Of a DNA stretch of 48,923 bases, positions 33,074 through 44,631 are shown one piece after another (the first letter of the stretch is position 1; each line of letters begins with the position of its first letter). The notes under the pieces were generated by a model, which ran no database searches, had not been told where the DNA came from, and was given only the letters and a program-made list of their open reading frames with translations. A program made the translations under genes and the position numbers. Origin of the DNA: Gemmatimonadota bacterium. Its GTDB lineage: Bacteria > Latescibacterota > UBA2968. The stretch spans positions 1 to 48,923 of the forward strand of contig VXRD01000102.1 in assembly GCA_009838845.1 (NCBI GenBank). Reading direction: 5' to 3'.

Positions 33074-33106
33074 TTGACAAAAACTAACATATTTGATATG
33101 TATATA
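33074..33106 (+). promoter_or_regulatory. Promoter with palindromic operator for the TA pair
   Basis: TTGACA at 33074-33079 is followed after 17 nt by TATGTA (33097-33102). Overlapping the spacer and -10 is a perfect palindrome ACATAT-TTG-ATATGT (33087-33101), a likely operator for the XRE antitoxin. The predicted transcript start falls near ATG 33109 and there is no ribosome site, so the message may be leaderless. Confidence 0.6.
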
Positions 33107-33108
33107 AG

Positions 33109-33432
33109 ATGAAATTCGAAATCACATACTACAGCGACATACTACAGCGAGATATTTTGCGCTTTCCACCCGGCATCCGAGCGCGTTATTTTCTTTTAAC
33201 CGACAGAATGGAAAAATTTGGTCCCAATCTTGGAATGCCGCACACGCGAGCAATGGGTAACGGTTTATTCGAGCTCAGATTGAGAGCCAAGGAAGGTATC
33301 GCCCGTGTGTTTTTCTGCACCATAGTCAACCGAAAAATTGTGATGTTGCACAGCTTCGTCAAGAAATCTCAGAGAACGCCTAAAAGAGACCTCGATATTG
33401 CCATCCAAAGAATGAGGGAAATCAAACAATGA
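33109..33432 (+). CDS. HigB/RelE-superfamily toxin (phage Gp49-like)
   Basis: A 107-aa toxin of the Gp49/HigB group. Family phrases: FPPGIRARYFLLTDRMEKFGPNLG, then MGNGLFELRLRAKEGIARVFF, then MLHSFVKKSQRTPKRDLDIA, with the Arg and Lys residues used for mRNA cutting in RelE-fold RNases. It should cleave mRNA on the ribosome when free of its antitoxin. Its stop overlaps the antitoxin start as ATGA (33429-33432), so toxin precedes antitoxin, the order of HigBA-type modules. The pair lies between 60-bp direct repeats. Confidence 0.9.
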   Translation: MKFEITYYSDILQRDILRFPPGIRARYFLLTDRMEKFGPNLGMPHTRAMGNGLFELRLRAKEGIARVFFCTIVNRKIVMLHSFVKKSQRTPKRDLDIAIQRMREIKQ

Positions 33433-33722
33433 TGACACACGCAGAATTAAAAATGAAGGCTCTCGCAGACCCCGAAACCAGGGCAGAGTATGAAGCTCAA
33501 AAACCCGAGTTCGAATTGCTCGACAAGCTGTTAGAAGCCCGAAAACGCGCTGGTCTGACCCAGGAGCAGGTCGCCGAGAAGATGGGCACCAAAGCAACGG
33601 CAATCACCCGCTTAGAGTCTGCGAATAGCAATCACTCGCCATCTGTTCACACGCTACAAAAATTCGCTGAAGCTGTCGGCTGCCGGCTCAAAATTGAACT
33701 GATACCCCACAGTACGCGATAG
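33429..33722 (+). CDS. XRE-family antitoxin
   Basis: A 97-aa helix-turn-helix protein. The DNA-binding part is at about 30-85: ARKRAGLTQEQVAEKMGTKA, then TRLESANSNHSPSVHTLQKF. It should neutralise the toxin encoded just before it and repress the shared promoter through the palindrome at 33087-33101. Translation is coupled to the toxin by a 4-nt overlap. Confidence 0.92.
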   Translation: MMTHAELKMKALADPETRAEYEAQKPEFELLDKLLEARKRAGLTQEQVAEKMGTKATAITRLESANSNHSPSVHTLQKFAEAVGCRLKIELIPHSTR

Positions 33723-33821
33723 ACGTTTGTATCTCTCGCTTGCGGATCTCGATCTCTCGGGCGGCATCACGCTTACACACAAAATAGGTCCGTCGCCAGT
33801 TGCTCACAAAAATACCGCCCT

Positions 33822-33881
33822 CCCGATATAGGAGAGCGGCATAGGATGGATTGGTGCTATGAACCGACGCCTGTATTCTTC
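33822..33881. repeat. Direct repeat, right copy (about 60 bp)
   Basis: Same orientation as 32592-32652, starting CCCGATATAGGAGAGCGGC. It ends at the stop codon of the cupin gene (33881). Confidence 0.85.
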
Positions 33882-34183
33882 TATCCCTTCAGTTCCACAA
33901 TAATATTCCGCCAAGGCCCATTCCCCACATTGATAGCCTCGTGAACATCTTCGCCATCGACATCTCGCCATTGCACCTGCCCATCCACCATATCGCGAGC
34001 CTCGCGTTTGACGCCATCTGATGAGACACCCTGGAGTTTCCCCCCGCCGATAACCACGTACAAATAGTCATTCTCGTGCCGATGCATACCCGTACTCTCG
34101 CCCGGGGCAAGCGCGAGATCCCAAACGCGCACGCGATCATTTTCATAGAGCAGTTTGGTCCCAATATCTTCAGATATATTCAT
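33881..34183 (-). CDS. Small cupin-domain protein
   Basis: A 100-aa single cupin. The metal-binding pattern is in LAPGESTGMHRHENDYLYVVIGG shown here in part as GMHRHENDYLYVV (two His and a Glu/Asp), and a second, weaker motif ends with HEAINVGNGPWRNII. Such proteins can be dioxygenases, isomerases or simple sugar/metal binders; the substrate cannot be told. An AGGAGA site lies 7-8 nt upstream. It is the last gene of the minus-strand run that contains bioA and bioD. The right direct repeat touches its stop codon. Confidence 0.85.
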   Translation of the reverse strand: MNISEDIGTKLLYENDRVRVWDLALAPGESTGMHRHENDYLYVVIGGGKLQGVSSDGVKREARDMVDGQVQWRDVDGEDVHEAINVGNGPWRNIIVELKG

Positions 34184-34207
34184 CTTTAATCTCCTGTAGG
34201 AAAAATG

Positions 34208-37327
<3,120 letters not shown>

Positions 37328-37339
<12 letters not shown>

Positions 37340-37364
37340 CGCTCATCGTCCATCGCTCATCGCC
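37328..37364. repeat. 14-bp tandem repeat at the bioA start
   Basis: CTCATCGTCCATCG occurs twice in a row with a third partial copy. On the minus strand it yields repeated ATGGACGATGAGCG, so it carries the bioA start codon and a second ATG copy, and encodes the SDGR end of the upstream membrane protein. Confidence 0.85.
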
Positions 37365-38329
37365 GCGCCAACCTCCCGCGCAACCCGGGGGCGACGCAAC
37401 TTCCAGATCATGCCATCGTAAATAAAATGCATAAACGACGTGCCATACGTAAAAACGAGAAAAATCGGAAGAGAAAGAAACTTGAGGCCATATAACAAAC
37501 CGCTAACCACAACAATAAAACCCGCAGTATAGGGCACAATACGCTTCCCCGCTCGCGTCAGCACAGGCGACGCAAACGCATCGAGTTTTGCCTTATTGTG
37601 AACCGTAAGCGCGACAAGGGCGATATATTCCGCGGCATGGCTAAAGCTGGTCGCAATAAAAAGCGCGTCTGCAGATAAAATGGGCACAACGCCATACATG
37701 AACGCGACCGAAGCAAAAAAAAGCAATTTGGGCCAGTTAATCTGCGCGCCCCGAAACTCGTAAATAAGCCATGCAATAGTAACAGCAATAGCTGCGACAT
37801 ATATCCCTTGCGCCCCCACCTGGGGAAGTGGCGTCCCGATAAGCGTATGCAAATAATGCATAACGCGACCTTCGACATCGGCCTGAAACGCAAACAGATA
37901 CCCAAAACCCGCAATGCCCCAGAGATACGAAGTCCAGGCATCGAGCTGTTTGTGCCCCCATTGTCCCTTGCCGGAATAAATCCGCAAAATGCCGTACTTT
38001 TGGCGAACAAAATGGAAATAATTGAAAAGATACCAGAAAGCGAACATCTCGGGCTCTTCAACCCGAAAATAATAACACAAGGCGACAAACCCCAGACACA
38101 GCACCGGGGTAATGAGATAAATCAACCGCCGACGTTCAAATTCAATGCGATCGAGATAAACGAGAGGAAAAGTGAAATACCGGTGGGCAACAAATGACGT
38201 AACCGCAATGAGACGGAATGTCTCACTGAGGTCAGGGAGCAGATAAGGAGCGGCAAAAAAGACCAGCCATCCGAGCGAAATACAGCACAAATCGACAGAT
38301 GGGGAAATAATCCAGTGAGATTTTTTCAT
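37343..38329 (-). CDS. Multi-pass membrane protein with conserved histidines, unknown function
   Basis: A 328-aa protein with about eight hydrophobic helices. Histidines and acidic residues recur near helix ends: SFVAHRYFTFPLVYLDR, LFNYFHFVRQKYGILRIYS, SFSHAAEYIALVALTVHNK, MHFIYDGMIWKLRRP. Spaced His clusters on a polytopic protein recall membrane diiron enzymes such as desaturases and carotenoid oxygenases, but the exact HxxxH and HxxHH boxes are not present, so no family is assigned. It lies 3 nt before bioA and 6 nt after the acetamidase gene, in a minus-strand run. No ribosome site is visible, so it is probably translated by coupling. Confidence 0.7.
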   Translation of the reverse strand: MKKSHWIISPSVDLCCISLGWLVFFAAPYLLPDLSETFRLIAVTSFVAHRYFTFPLVYLDRIEFERRRLIYLITPVLCLGFVALCYYFRVEEPEMFAFWYLFNYFHFVRQKYGILRIYSGKGQWGHKQLDAWTSYLWGIAGFGYLFAFQADVEGRVMHYLHTLIGTPLPQVGAQGIYVAAIAVTIAWLIYEFRGAQINWPKLLFFASVAFMYGVVPILSADALFIATSFSHAAEYIALVALTVHNKAKLDAFASPVLTRAGKRIVPYTAGFIVVVSGLLYGLKFLSLPIFLVFTYGTSFMHFIYDGMIWKLRRPRVAREVGAAMSDGR

Positions 38330-38335
38330 CGCATA

Positions 38336-39310
38336 CTACGCGCGGGTCGCGCCCAGGGTTTCGAGAACTTGCTTGGGAATTTTGCAAACAAAAGTATAAG
38401 CGGGATCGTACATATTGCCCATATCGTATTCAACGGCCTCGCCCAACAACACATGCACGGTGCGCTCATCCAGCCCAAAATCCGACACAAGCCAGCGGAT
38501 CATTTCAGTAGTCGCGTGCTCCACGCACTGATCGAGCGGACGGGCATTGCCCACCGTAAAAATATGCGTCTCATTCTCACCCCGCGGCCAGTTAATCGTC
38601 TTGCCCTTGTGCAGATGAACCGAAAAACGGACATCAAAAGAAATTTCAACACCCGTACCCACAATTTCGCCATCGCCCTGAAGCGCGTGCCCATCGCCAA
38701 TGTGAAAAAGCGCGCCCTCGACAAAAACCGGCAAATAAACCGTCGTGCCCTCGTTGAAACGCTTGTAATCCATATTCCCACCGTGCGTGGATGACGTCGC
38801 AGTCGAAATCGCCTGACCCCGCGGCGGTGCAACCCCAAAACATCCGGGATGCGGATTAAGTGGCAAAATTAGATCCCTCAATGGACGAGTAGCGGGACTG
38901 CCATAACCGGGCGTGGTATGATCGCGGTTGTGAGAAACCTCTACCGGGCGTGCCGTGCGATTCTCAAAATCAATCTCCCATAAAACCCGCGAAATATCAT
39001 CCTCAAATTTGGGCACATAACCCGGATCGAGCACATTGGGCGCAACGCTCGCAGACGTATAGCCATGGGACCGATTGGGCATCAAATAATCAAACACAAC
39101 CGAAATCGAATCCCCCGGCTCAGCACCCTCAATATAAAAAGGACCCGTCTGGGGATTGCCGCCCTCGGTCACTTGCTCACTCGTCATATCCCTCCCACCC
39201 GCACAAACCGTCGTCGTCGAAAGCGTATCACCACTTTCAATGGTAAGAACAGGTTCGTGAGACCCGATGGTCGTATGGTAATGCGTGGGGCTAAAGTTAT
39301 GATGTGCCAT
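38336..39310 (-). CDS. Acetamidase/formamidase-family amidase
   Basis: A 324-aa FmdA/AmdA-family hydrolase that releases ammonia from short amides in the cytoplasm. Family phrases: TVCAGGRDMTSEQ, TGPFYIEGAEPGDSISVVFD, NPHPGCFGVAPPRG, the metal-site HGGNMDYKRFNEG, and LFHIGDGHALQGDGEI. It has an AGGAG site before the ATG. Together with the urea/amide importer at the left edge it hints at amide use as a nitrogen source, though they are 34 kb apart. Downstream is the histidine-rich membrane protein gene. Confidence 0.9.
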   Translation of the reverse strand: MAHHNFSPTHYHTTIGSHEPVLTIESGDTLSTTTVCAGGRDMTSEQVTEGGNPQTGPFYIEGAEPGDSISVVFDYLMPNRSHGYTSASVAPNVLDPGYVPKFEDDISRVLWEIDFENRTARPVEVSHNRDHTTPGYGSPATRPLRDLILPLNPHPGCFGVAPPRGQAISTATSSTHGGNMDYKRFNEGTTVYLPVFVEGALFHIGDGHALQGDGEIVGTGVEISFDVRFSVHLHKGKTINWPRGENETHIFTVGNARPLDQCVEHATTEMIRWLVSDFGLDERTVHVLLGEAVEYDMGNMYDPAYTFVCKIPKQVLETLGATRA

Positions 39311-39340
39311 GAATACTCCTAAAAGATTTTGTAAAATGTC

Positions 39341-39541
39341 TCATACCTCTCTAACATTTCCCGCACGAAAATCAGCAATAGCTTGATTCGCAAGGTGATC
39401 CAATTTGCCCAGCTTAACATCTTCCTCAATCTGTTTATCCCATACTTTTGCGTCAAATTCCTCGAACCACGCTCTAAAACGAGCCAGTTCATCTGGTGAG
39501 AGTTGGGCAACATCAGCTTGAAGTTCTTGAACCGCTGGCAT
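39341..39541 (-). CDS. Orphan antitoxin-like protein
   Basis: A 66-aa protein: MPAVQELQADVAQLSPDELA, then DAKVWDKQIEEDVKLGKLDH, then LANQAIADFRAGNV. This is the pattern of a common antitoxin family (WDxQIExDxxxGKLDxLAxxAxxD) usually followed by a RelE/ParE-type toxin gene. Here the next gene on the strand is the acetamidase, 30 nt on, and no toxin frame is present. An AAGGAGA site precedes the ATG. It may be a relic or serve as an anti-addiction antitoxin. Confidence 0.82.
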   Translation of the reverse strand: MPAVQELQADVAQLSPDELARFRAWFEEFDAKVWDKQIEEDVKLGKLDHLANQAIADFRAGNVREV

Positions 39542-39561
39542 GTATTTCTCCTTCCGTCATT

Positions 39562-40473
39562 TTACGCAATCATCCTTATCTTCTCCTGTGCCTCCCATAC
39601 ACTCACCCATGATTTACCTCGATCCTCACTCGTATAAAGCGTCTTATCCACAGCCGCCCATGCACACCCATCCTTTGAAAACGCAATATGAAACGTATCG
39701 ATATTGTGCGGAACCGTTCCTGGAAATCCCTCGGTGACGTGTTCCCATGTACTCCCCGCATCATCTGAGCGGTAAAGCTGACCTGAAGCCTCTCCGTGGG
39801 GACCCTTGCTCACCGTAGCCAGCACACAATCTGGATCATCGGGATGCACGGCAATAGCGCGACCATAATAATAGGGAAAACCCTCAGACCGGTGGGACCA
39901 CGACCTCCCGCGGTCATCGCTCACAAACACCGCACGCGCCGTATTCGCATATACGCGGTCGTCATCCCGGGGCGAAGTAGCCACCTGATGCACATCATCG
40001 TGCAAATCCGGCGTCACAGGCTCCCAGGTCTCACCGCAATCTGCCGAGCGCATAATACTACCCACGTGAATATCGGCATAAATCCAGCCATCTGTTGTCC
40101 TGGCAAAACTGCGCACATCTGGCGGACCACCCCAGGGCGTGTACCATTTCTCGCGCACCGGCAACTGGTCAAAAGACTCAACCCGATGCGTCTTCCCATC
40201 ATCATAACAATAAATATGGGACTCGCCCGTACCGATAAGCAAGCGCAGGGGTTCTTCGTCAACAATAATCAAACACTCGATATCCTGCTCAATATCCGTA
40301 GCAACCGTCTGGGACCCCGTTTCGGTACACACAAACAAATCGCCACTCTTGAGGGCAATAACGCGATAAACTTCGCCTTTGGCAAGCGCGGCAACATCGC
40401 CTTCCAAAATCTGCACAGGAGCGTCCTGCTCCTCAAAACCCGCATGTACTGTTCGCGACGTAGCAATCAACAT
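39562..40473 (-). CDS. BNR/Asp-box beta-propeller protein
   Basis: A 303-aa protein with at least four Asp-box repeats (S-x-D-x-G-x-x-W): SADCGETWE, SDDRGRSWS, SDDAGSTWE, SEDRGKSWV. These mark a sialidase/YCF48-like beta-propeller. No signal peptide is seen and no sialidase catalytic Arg triad was recognised, so it is probably a binding or scaffold propeller. It has a GGAGGTG ribosome site and heads the long minus-strand run with the acetamidase and biotin genes. Function unknown. Confidence 0.8.
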   Translation of the reverse strand: MLIATSRTVHAGFEEQDAPVQILEGDVAALAKGEVYRVIALKSGDLFVCTETGSQTVATDIEQDIECLIIVDEEPLRLLIGTGESHIYCYDDGKTHRVESFDQLPVREKWYTPWGGPPDVRSFARTTDGWIYADIHVGSIMRSADCGETWEPVTPDLHDDVHQVATSPRDDDRVYANTARAVFVSDDRGRSWSHRSEGFPYYYGRAIAVHPDDPDCVLATVSKGPHGEASGQLYRSDDAGSTWEHVTEGFPGTVPHNIDTFHIAFSKDGCAWAAVDKTLYTSEDRGKSWVSVWEAQEKIRMIA

Positions 40474-40620
40474 AACGCACCTCCATGTTTAAGTTTAAAA
40501 GCAATTTAACGGATCACCCCACCCCTGTAAACCCCAAAATCCATAGCCTGACAATTCTAAAAACTTGACAAACTCAGAAATGTCGGATTATTTGTATTCT
40601 ACATAAAGGAGATCGATACC

Positions 40621-41469
40621 ATGAATAATTGGAAACCCACCGACGAACAAAAACACCAATGGGAAGAAAAGGGATTCTTTATCGAGCGCAACGTCGTACC
40701 AGAAGACACTGCTTTTGACATGCGCGGCGTCATAAAAAACGAACTGCTCAAACCCGAGCCAAGTGGCAACCCCAATGCAGATCCCATGGACCCCATGGGC
40801 GACACCCCCGAAGCGCGCGCCTTGAGATTTCGAAAATTGGGCAACTTCTGCGTCGAATCCCCCCTCATCTGGCATACATTTCACACCGGACGAGAGATGC
40901 TCGCCATGGCGCGATATTTTTTGGACAACGACATCATCGTCAAATTCAACAGCGTATTTGTAAAACCCGCCAAAACGGGCAGTGCAACACCCTGGCACCA
41001 GGACAACGGCCTCTGGCGCGACGGAGAAACCGAACCCTTTAATGCCTGGATGGCACTCGACCCGGCAACCCGCGAAAATGGGTGTATGCAATTTGTCCCG
41101 GGCAGTCACAAAGGTGAGATAGTACAACATGTCCTGTACGAAGACAGCATCCACGGTGAACTGCCCCGCGACCTCGTAAAAACGCGCATAGAACAATGCG
41201 GCACAGAACACATCGAACTCAACCCGGGCGACGTGGTCTGCTGGCACAGCAGCCTGTGGCATTACAGCCCGCCAAACCCCAGTCCAAACAGCCGCATAGC
41301 CATAGCGGGCGTGTGGACAAACCCGAAAATCAACGCCGGGCGCATGCGTCCGCTACACCGCTGGGGCATGAAAAGCGGCCAAATATGCACCGCATTTCCC
41401 CCCGAATTCGTCCAGAACGAAAACGGTAAATTCCACCAGCCAGGAGACTTTCCCAAAGCCTCACAATAA
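40621..41469 (+). CDS. Phytanoyl-CoA dioxygenase-family oxygenase
   Basis: A 282-aa Fe(II)/2-oxoglutarate oxygenase with an intact site: His126 and Asp128 in TPWHQDNGLW, His214 in SSLWHYSPPNPSPNS, Arg225 for 2OG. Other PhyH phrases are EEKGFFIERNVVPED and GCMQFVPGSHKGE. The substrate is unknown; this family hydroxylates lipids, small acids and antibiotic precursors. A TTGACA box at 40565-40570 and an AAAGGAG site precede the start. The transporter gene follows after 4 nt, so the two are one unit. Confidence 0.93.
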   Translation: MNNWKPTDEQKHQWEEKGFFIERNVVPEDTAFDMRGVIKNELLKPEPSGNPNADPMDPMGDTPEARALRFRKLGNFCVESPLIWHTFHTGREMLAMARYFLDNDIIVKFNSVFVKPAKTGSATPWHQDNGLWRDGETEPFNAWMALDPATRENGCMQFVPGSHKGEIVQHVLYEDSIHGELPRDLVKTRIEQCGTEHIELNPGDVVCWHSSLWHYSPPNPSPNSRIAIAGVWTNPKINAGRMRPLHRWGMKSGQICTAFPPEFVQNENGKFHQPGDFPKASQ

Positions 41470-41473
41470 AACA

Positions 41474-43690
41474 ATGAACAAACAGGGAACCATAGAACGT
41501 TCCATAGGTCTGGCAGGTGCTACGGGCGTGGGCATTGGCGCCATCGTCGGAGGCGGCATACTCGCGCTTGCAGGCGTGGCCTATGCGACCACTGGACCGG
41601 CGACACTGCTCGTCTTCGCGGCCAATGGTGTAATTGCCGTACTGACTGCATTGAGCTTTGCCGAGATGTCAACCGCATTTCCCCAGTCCGGCGGCACCTA
41701 TACATTTGCCAAAAACGTATTATCCGTACGCGCGGCTTTCGCTTTTGGATGGGTGGGCTGGTTTGCATCCATCGTCGCTGGCGTACTCTACGCAATGGGG
41801 TTTGCATCCTATGCTGCCATAGCACTACAAGAATGTGTGCGTCTTCTCTTTGGCGTCGCACCAGAATGGCTTCTTGGACAGGCGATGGTCGCAACACTGG
41901 CCATAGGCGCAACAGCCTATTATACCTTCGGCCTCATTCGCACGAGCGGGGGCGGGGACAACTGGATCAACTTTGCAAAAATGATCGTCTTTGCGGTGCT
42001 TATCGGCGGCGGTCTATGGGCACTCACGGGCCGCAGCCTGGGGGCCATACACGCCAGCTTGACGCCATTTCTCACCCATGGAACAACGGGATTTTTTCAA
42101 GCCATGGGATACACCTTTATCGCCCTTCAGGGTTTTGATCTCATCGCCGCCGTTGCCGGCGAAGTACGCACCCCCGAACGCACATTGCCGCGGGCCATGC
42201 TCTTGTCTCTCGCAGCGGCTCTGGGCGTCTATCTGCCCCTGCTCTTTGTTATCGCGACTGTGGGTGTCCCACCTGGACAGACCATAGGTGGCCTGAGTGC
42301 CAACCATCCCGAAGTGGTAGTGGCTCTCGCGGCGCGACATTTTTTAGGTGACCTGGGTTTCTGGCTCGTGCTGATCGCCGCCATCTTGTCCATGCTATCG
42401 GCACTACAGGCCAATTTGCTCGCGGCTTCCCGCGTAGCCCTCACCATGGCGCAAGACCGCACCCTTCCCGCACCCATTGGCGAAGTACACATTCGCCATA
42501 AAACGCCCATAACCGCAATCTGTGTCAGTGCTCTAACAATGGCAACCCTGCTGATGGTCGTACCAGATGTAGCGGCTGCTGGCGCTGCGGCCAGTTTGAT
42601 CTTCCTCATCTCTTTTGCCATGACGCACTGGACCAGCATCCTGGCCCGAACGCGACGGCGCACACCCGCACCATTCCACACGCCATTATTTCCGCTCATT
42701 CCCGTTACAGGCGGTCTGTGCTGCGCTGGATTGGCACTCTTTCAGGCCATATCCGTGCCAACCGCTGGCTTGATCTCGGCGGTATGGCTGGGACTGGGCG
42801 GATTATTGTATTGGGCATTATTGGCGCGCCGCGCACGCGTTGTCGATGCCTCTGCCGAAGCCCTCGACCCACAACTGCTCCAAATGCGCGGTCGCAGCCC
42901 CCTGGTCCTCGTACCCGTGGCCAATCCTCAAAATGCCTCTGCCATGGTCGCAGTTGCCCACGCGCTCGCACCGCCAGGCGTAGGGCGCGTATTGTTATTA
43001 TCCGTAGTGGCTACCCCAGAAGAGGGATGGCGCGAGGAAGAACCACCTCATACCTTGCGCGACACACAGACAGTACTCAGAGAAGCCGTAACAGCCTCGT
43101 TTGCCGCTGGAATGGCACCCGAAGCACTGATGACCATCGCGCCACAACCCTGGCCCGAAATTGTGCGGGTCTCCCGCGTACACCGCTGCGAGAGCTTATT
43201 ATTGGGTTTGAGCGACGTCAACAGTGTCCATCTGGAAGAACTCATCAGTTCTGTATCATGTGATGTCGTGGTATTGCACGCGCCACCGGGCTGGCACTTA
43301 AAGAACGTACATCGCGTACTGGTACCCACGCGAAGTCTCGGTGCCCACGACAAATTTCGCGCCCGCTTGCTGGGCAGTCTGTGCCGCACGGGCAAACGCG
43401 AAGTCACATTTTTGCAGGTATTGCCCGAACACGCCAGCGATTTTCAGTGTGACCGCGCACAGCGCAGACTGACGCAATTTGCAAATGAAGAAGTTCCCAC
43501 CAGAGCCGATGCTCTGGTCGTGCGCCACAACAAACCCCTCGAAGCAATTACGGATATGGCAAATAACTACGACCTGGCGATTTTGGGATTGGAGCGCATT
43601 GATAAAAACCGCAGACAATTTGGACAACTCGCACCGGCTCTCGCACAAAATATCACCTGTGCCACCATCATGATCAGCAGGCGAGGGTGA
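41474..43690 (+). CDS. APC-family transporter fused to universal-stress-protein domains
   Basis: A 738-aa fusion. Residues about 1-460 are an amino-acid/polyamine/organocation permease with some 12 helices, opening with SIGLAGATGVGIGAIVGGGI (the APC helix 1 motif) and containing GYTFIALQGFDLIAAVAGE. Residues about 475-738 are one or two USP-like domains (RSPLVLVPVANPQNASAMVA; HRVLVPTRSLGAHDKFRARL), which bind nucleotides and often regulate transport. It probably carries an amino acid or amine across the inner membrane. It lies between two PhyH oxygenase genes, which suggests a shared substrate such as an amino-acid-derived solute. Inference. Confidence 0.9.
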   Translation: MNKQGTIERSIGLAGATGVGIGAIVGGGILALAGVAYATTGPATLLVFAANGVIAVLTALSFAEMSTAFPQSGGTYTFAKNVLSVRAAFAFGWVGWFASIVAGVLYAMGFASYAAIALQECVRLLFGVAPEWLLGQAMVATLAIGATAYYTFGLIRTSGGGDNWINFAKMIVFAVLIGGGLWALTGRSLGAIHASLTPFLTHGTTGFFQAMGYTFIALQGFDLIAAVAGEVRTPERTLPRAMLLSLAAALGVYLPLLFVIATVGVPPGQTIGGLSANHPEVVVALAARHFLGDLGFWLVLIAAILSMLSALQANLLAASRVALTMAQDRTLPAPIGEVHIRHKTPITAICVSALTMATLLMVVPDVAAAGAAASLIFLISFAMTHWTSILARTRRRTPAPFHTPLFPLIPVTGGLCCAGLALFQAISVPTAGLISAVWLGLGGLLYWALLARRARVVDASAEALDPQLLQMRGRSPLVLVPVANPQNASAMVAVAHALAPPGVGRVLLLSVVATPEEGWREEEPPHTLRDTQTVLREAVTASFAAGMAPEALMTIAPQPWPEIVRVSRVHRCESLLLGLSDVNSVHLEELISSVSCDVVVLHAPPGWHLKNVHRVLVPTRSLGAHDKFRARLLGSLCRTGKREVTFLQVLPEHASDFQCDRAQRRLTQFANEEVPTRADALVVRHNKPLEAITDMANNYDLAILGLERIDKNRRQFGQLAPALAQNITCATIMISRRG

Positions 43691-43740
43691 GAAGGGTGAA
43701 GGAGGAAGGAGGAAGTGTGAAGGATGAAGGATGAAGAAGA
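43689..43740. repeat. Purine-rich GAAGGA/GAGGAA-type low-complexity tract
   Basis: The plus strand has about 50 nt of nearly pure purines made of GAAGGAG, GAAGGAT and related units between the APC-USP stop and the PhyH leader. Probably a slippage-prone microsatellite. Confidence 0.75.
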
Positions 43741-43789
43741 ATCCTCAATACGGTGCAGGAGACAGGTGAACACACCAAAGGAGAACACC

Positions 43790-44620
43790 ATGGACGAAAA
43801 AAAATGGTTGCAACACTGCGCTACAGAAGCGCAACTCAGGCAATTTAATGACGAGGGATATTTGATCGTCGAAGACGCCCTATCACCCGACCTGCTCGCG
43901 CGATTGAATGACGCCGTCGATCGGGTAGAAGCGCGGGAACGCGAGGCAAAAGGACTGAAACCAGATGCATTATTGAAAAAATTCCGAACTGTTGTGGAAG
44001 ACGATGTCTTTCTGGAATTACTCGATAATCCCAAAACATTCCCGCTATTATGGGATATTTTGGGATGGAATATCCAGCTCTATATCTCCCATCTGATCGT
44101 ATATCCTCCCGAGCAAAAGAAAGACAAGATACACCAGGGCGGCTGGCATCAAGACGGCGGGCGCCCTGTACCCGAGATGGAACGCCCCCACCCGCGTCTA
44201 TCCCTGAAAATCAGCTACTGGTTAAGCGATGTGGACACGCCAGAACACGGCGCGATGCAAATTGTGCCGCGCAGCCATAAACTGGACAAAAAACCCGAAG
44301 AATACGATGTATTACCCGTATGTGTCAAAGCGGGAACAGCCGTCCTCTTTGACCGCAGAATGTGGCACCGGCGGGGAATTAACACATCCGACGTCACGCG
44401 CCGCGTGCTATTCTTTGGCTACAGCTATCGCTGGCTGCGGGGGCTGGATTACAACCTCATGCCCGAAAACATACTCAGCAAATGCGACCCCATCCGCCGC
44501 CAGCTACTCGGCGATGGCATAGACGTCAAAGGATGGTGGCAACCCACAGAAGCCGACGTCCCCCTCAAAAGTTGGCTGCGCGAACACCGGGGCGAAGAAT
44601 ATCTCGAAGCACTGGGATAG
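43790..44620 (+). CDS. Phytanoyl-CoA dioxygenase-family oxygenase
   Basis: A 276-aa Fe(II)/2-oxoglutarate oxygenase. Iron site: His120 and Asp122 in GGWHQDGG, His193 in RRMWHRRG; Arg204/205 would bind 2OG. The N-terminus FNDEGYLIVEDALSPDLL and the MQIVPRSHK core are typical. ATG 43790 follows AAAGGAG by 7 nt; the in-frame ATG 22 codons upstream lies in the purine tract and is less likely. Third PhyH protein of the window and an independent sequence, not a tandem copy of the one at 40621. Followed by a bidirectional terminator. Confidence 0.93.
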   Translation: MDEKKWLQHCATEAQLRQFNDEGYLIVEDALSPDLLARLNDAVDRVEAREREAKGLKPDALLKKFRTVVEDDVFLELLDNPKTFPLLWDILGWNIQLYISHLIVYPPEQKKDKIHQGGWHQDGGRPVPEMERPHPRLSLKISYWLSDVDTPEHGAMQIVPRSHKLDKKPEEYDVLPVCVKAGTAVLFDRRMWHRRGINTSDVTRRVLFFGYSYRWLRGLDYNLMPENILSKCDPIRRQLLGDGIDVKGWWQPTEADVPLKSWLREHRGEEYLEALG

Positions 44621-44631
44621 CGATTAACCAG

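Larger units (their letters stand above)
32331..33108. other. Repeat-rich spacer between Rpn gene and TA pair
   Basis: About 780 bp that holds one real-looking small gene on the minus strand (32708-32878), the left copy of a 60-bp direct repeat (32592-32652), a 10-bp-period stretch with GCAGATGGACGCAGACGG at 32502-32519, a perfect hairpin CCTGTC/GACAGG at 32907-32922, and the TA promoter at 33074-33106. Several plus-strand frames of 60-70 codons overlap these and look like chance. Confidence 0.7.

Noticed and set aside
32881-33087. A 68-codon plus-strand frame before the toxin gene
   Set aside because: It overlaps the hairpin at 32907 and the TA promoter, and has no ribosome site or recognisable sequence.
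33688-33807. A 39-codon minus-strand frame (SNWRRTYFVCKRDAAREIEI)
   Set aside because: Coding-like charge pattern, but it has no ribosome site and overlaps the end of the antitoxin gene. A gene relic is possible but cannot be supported.
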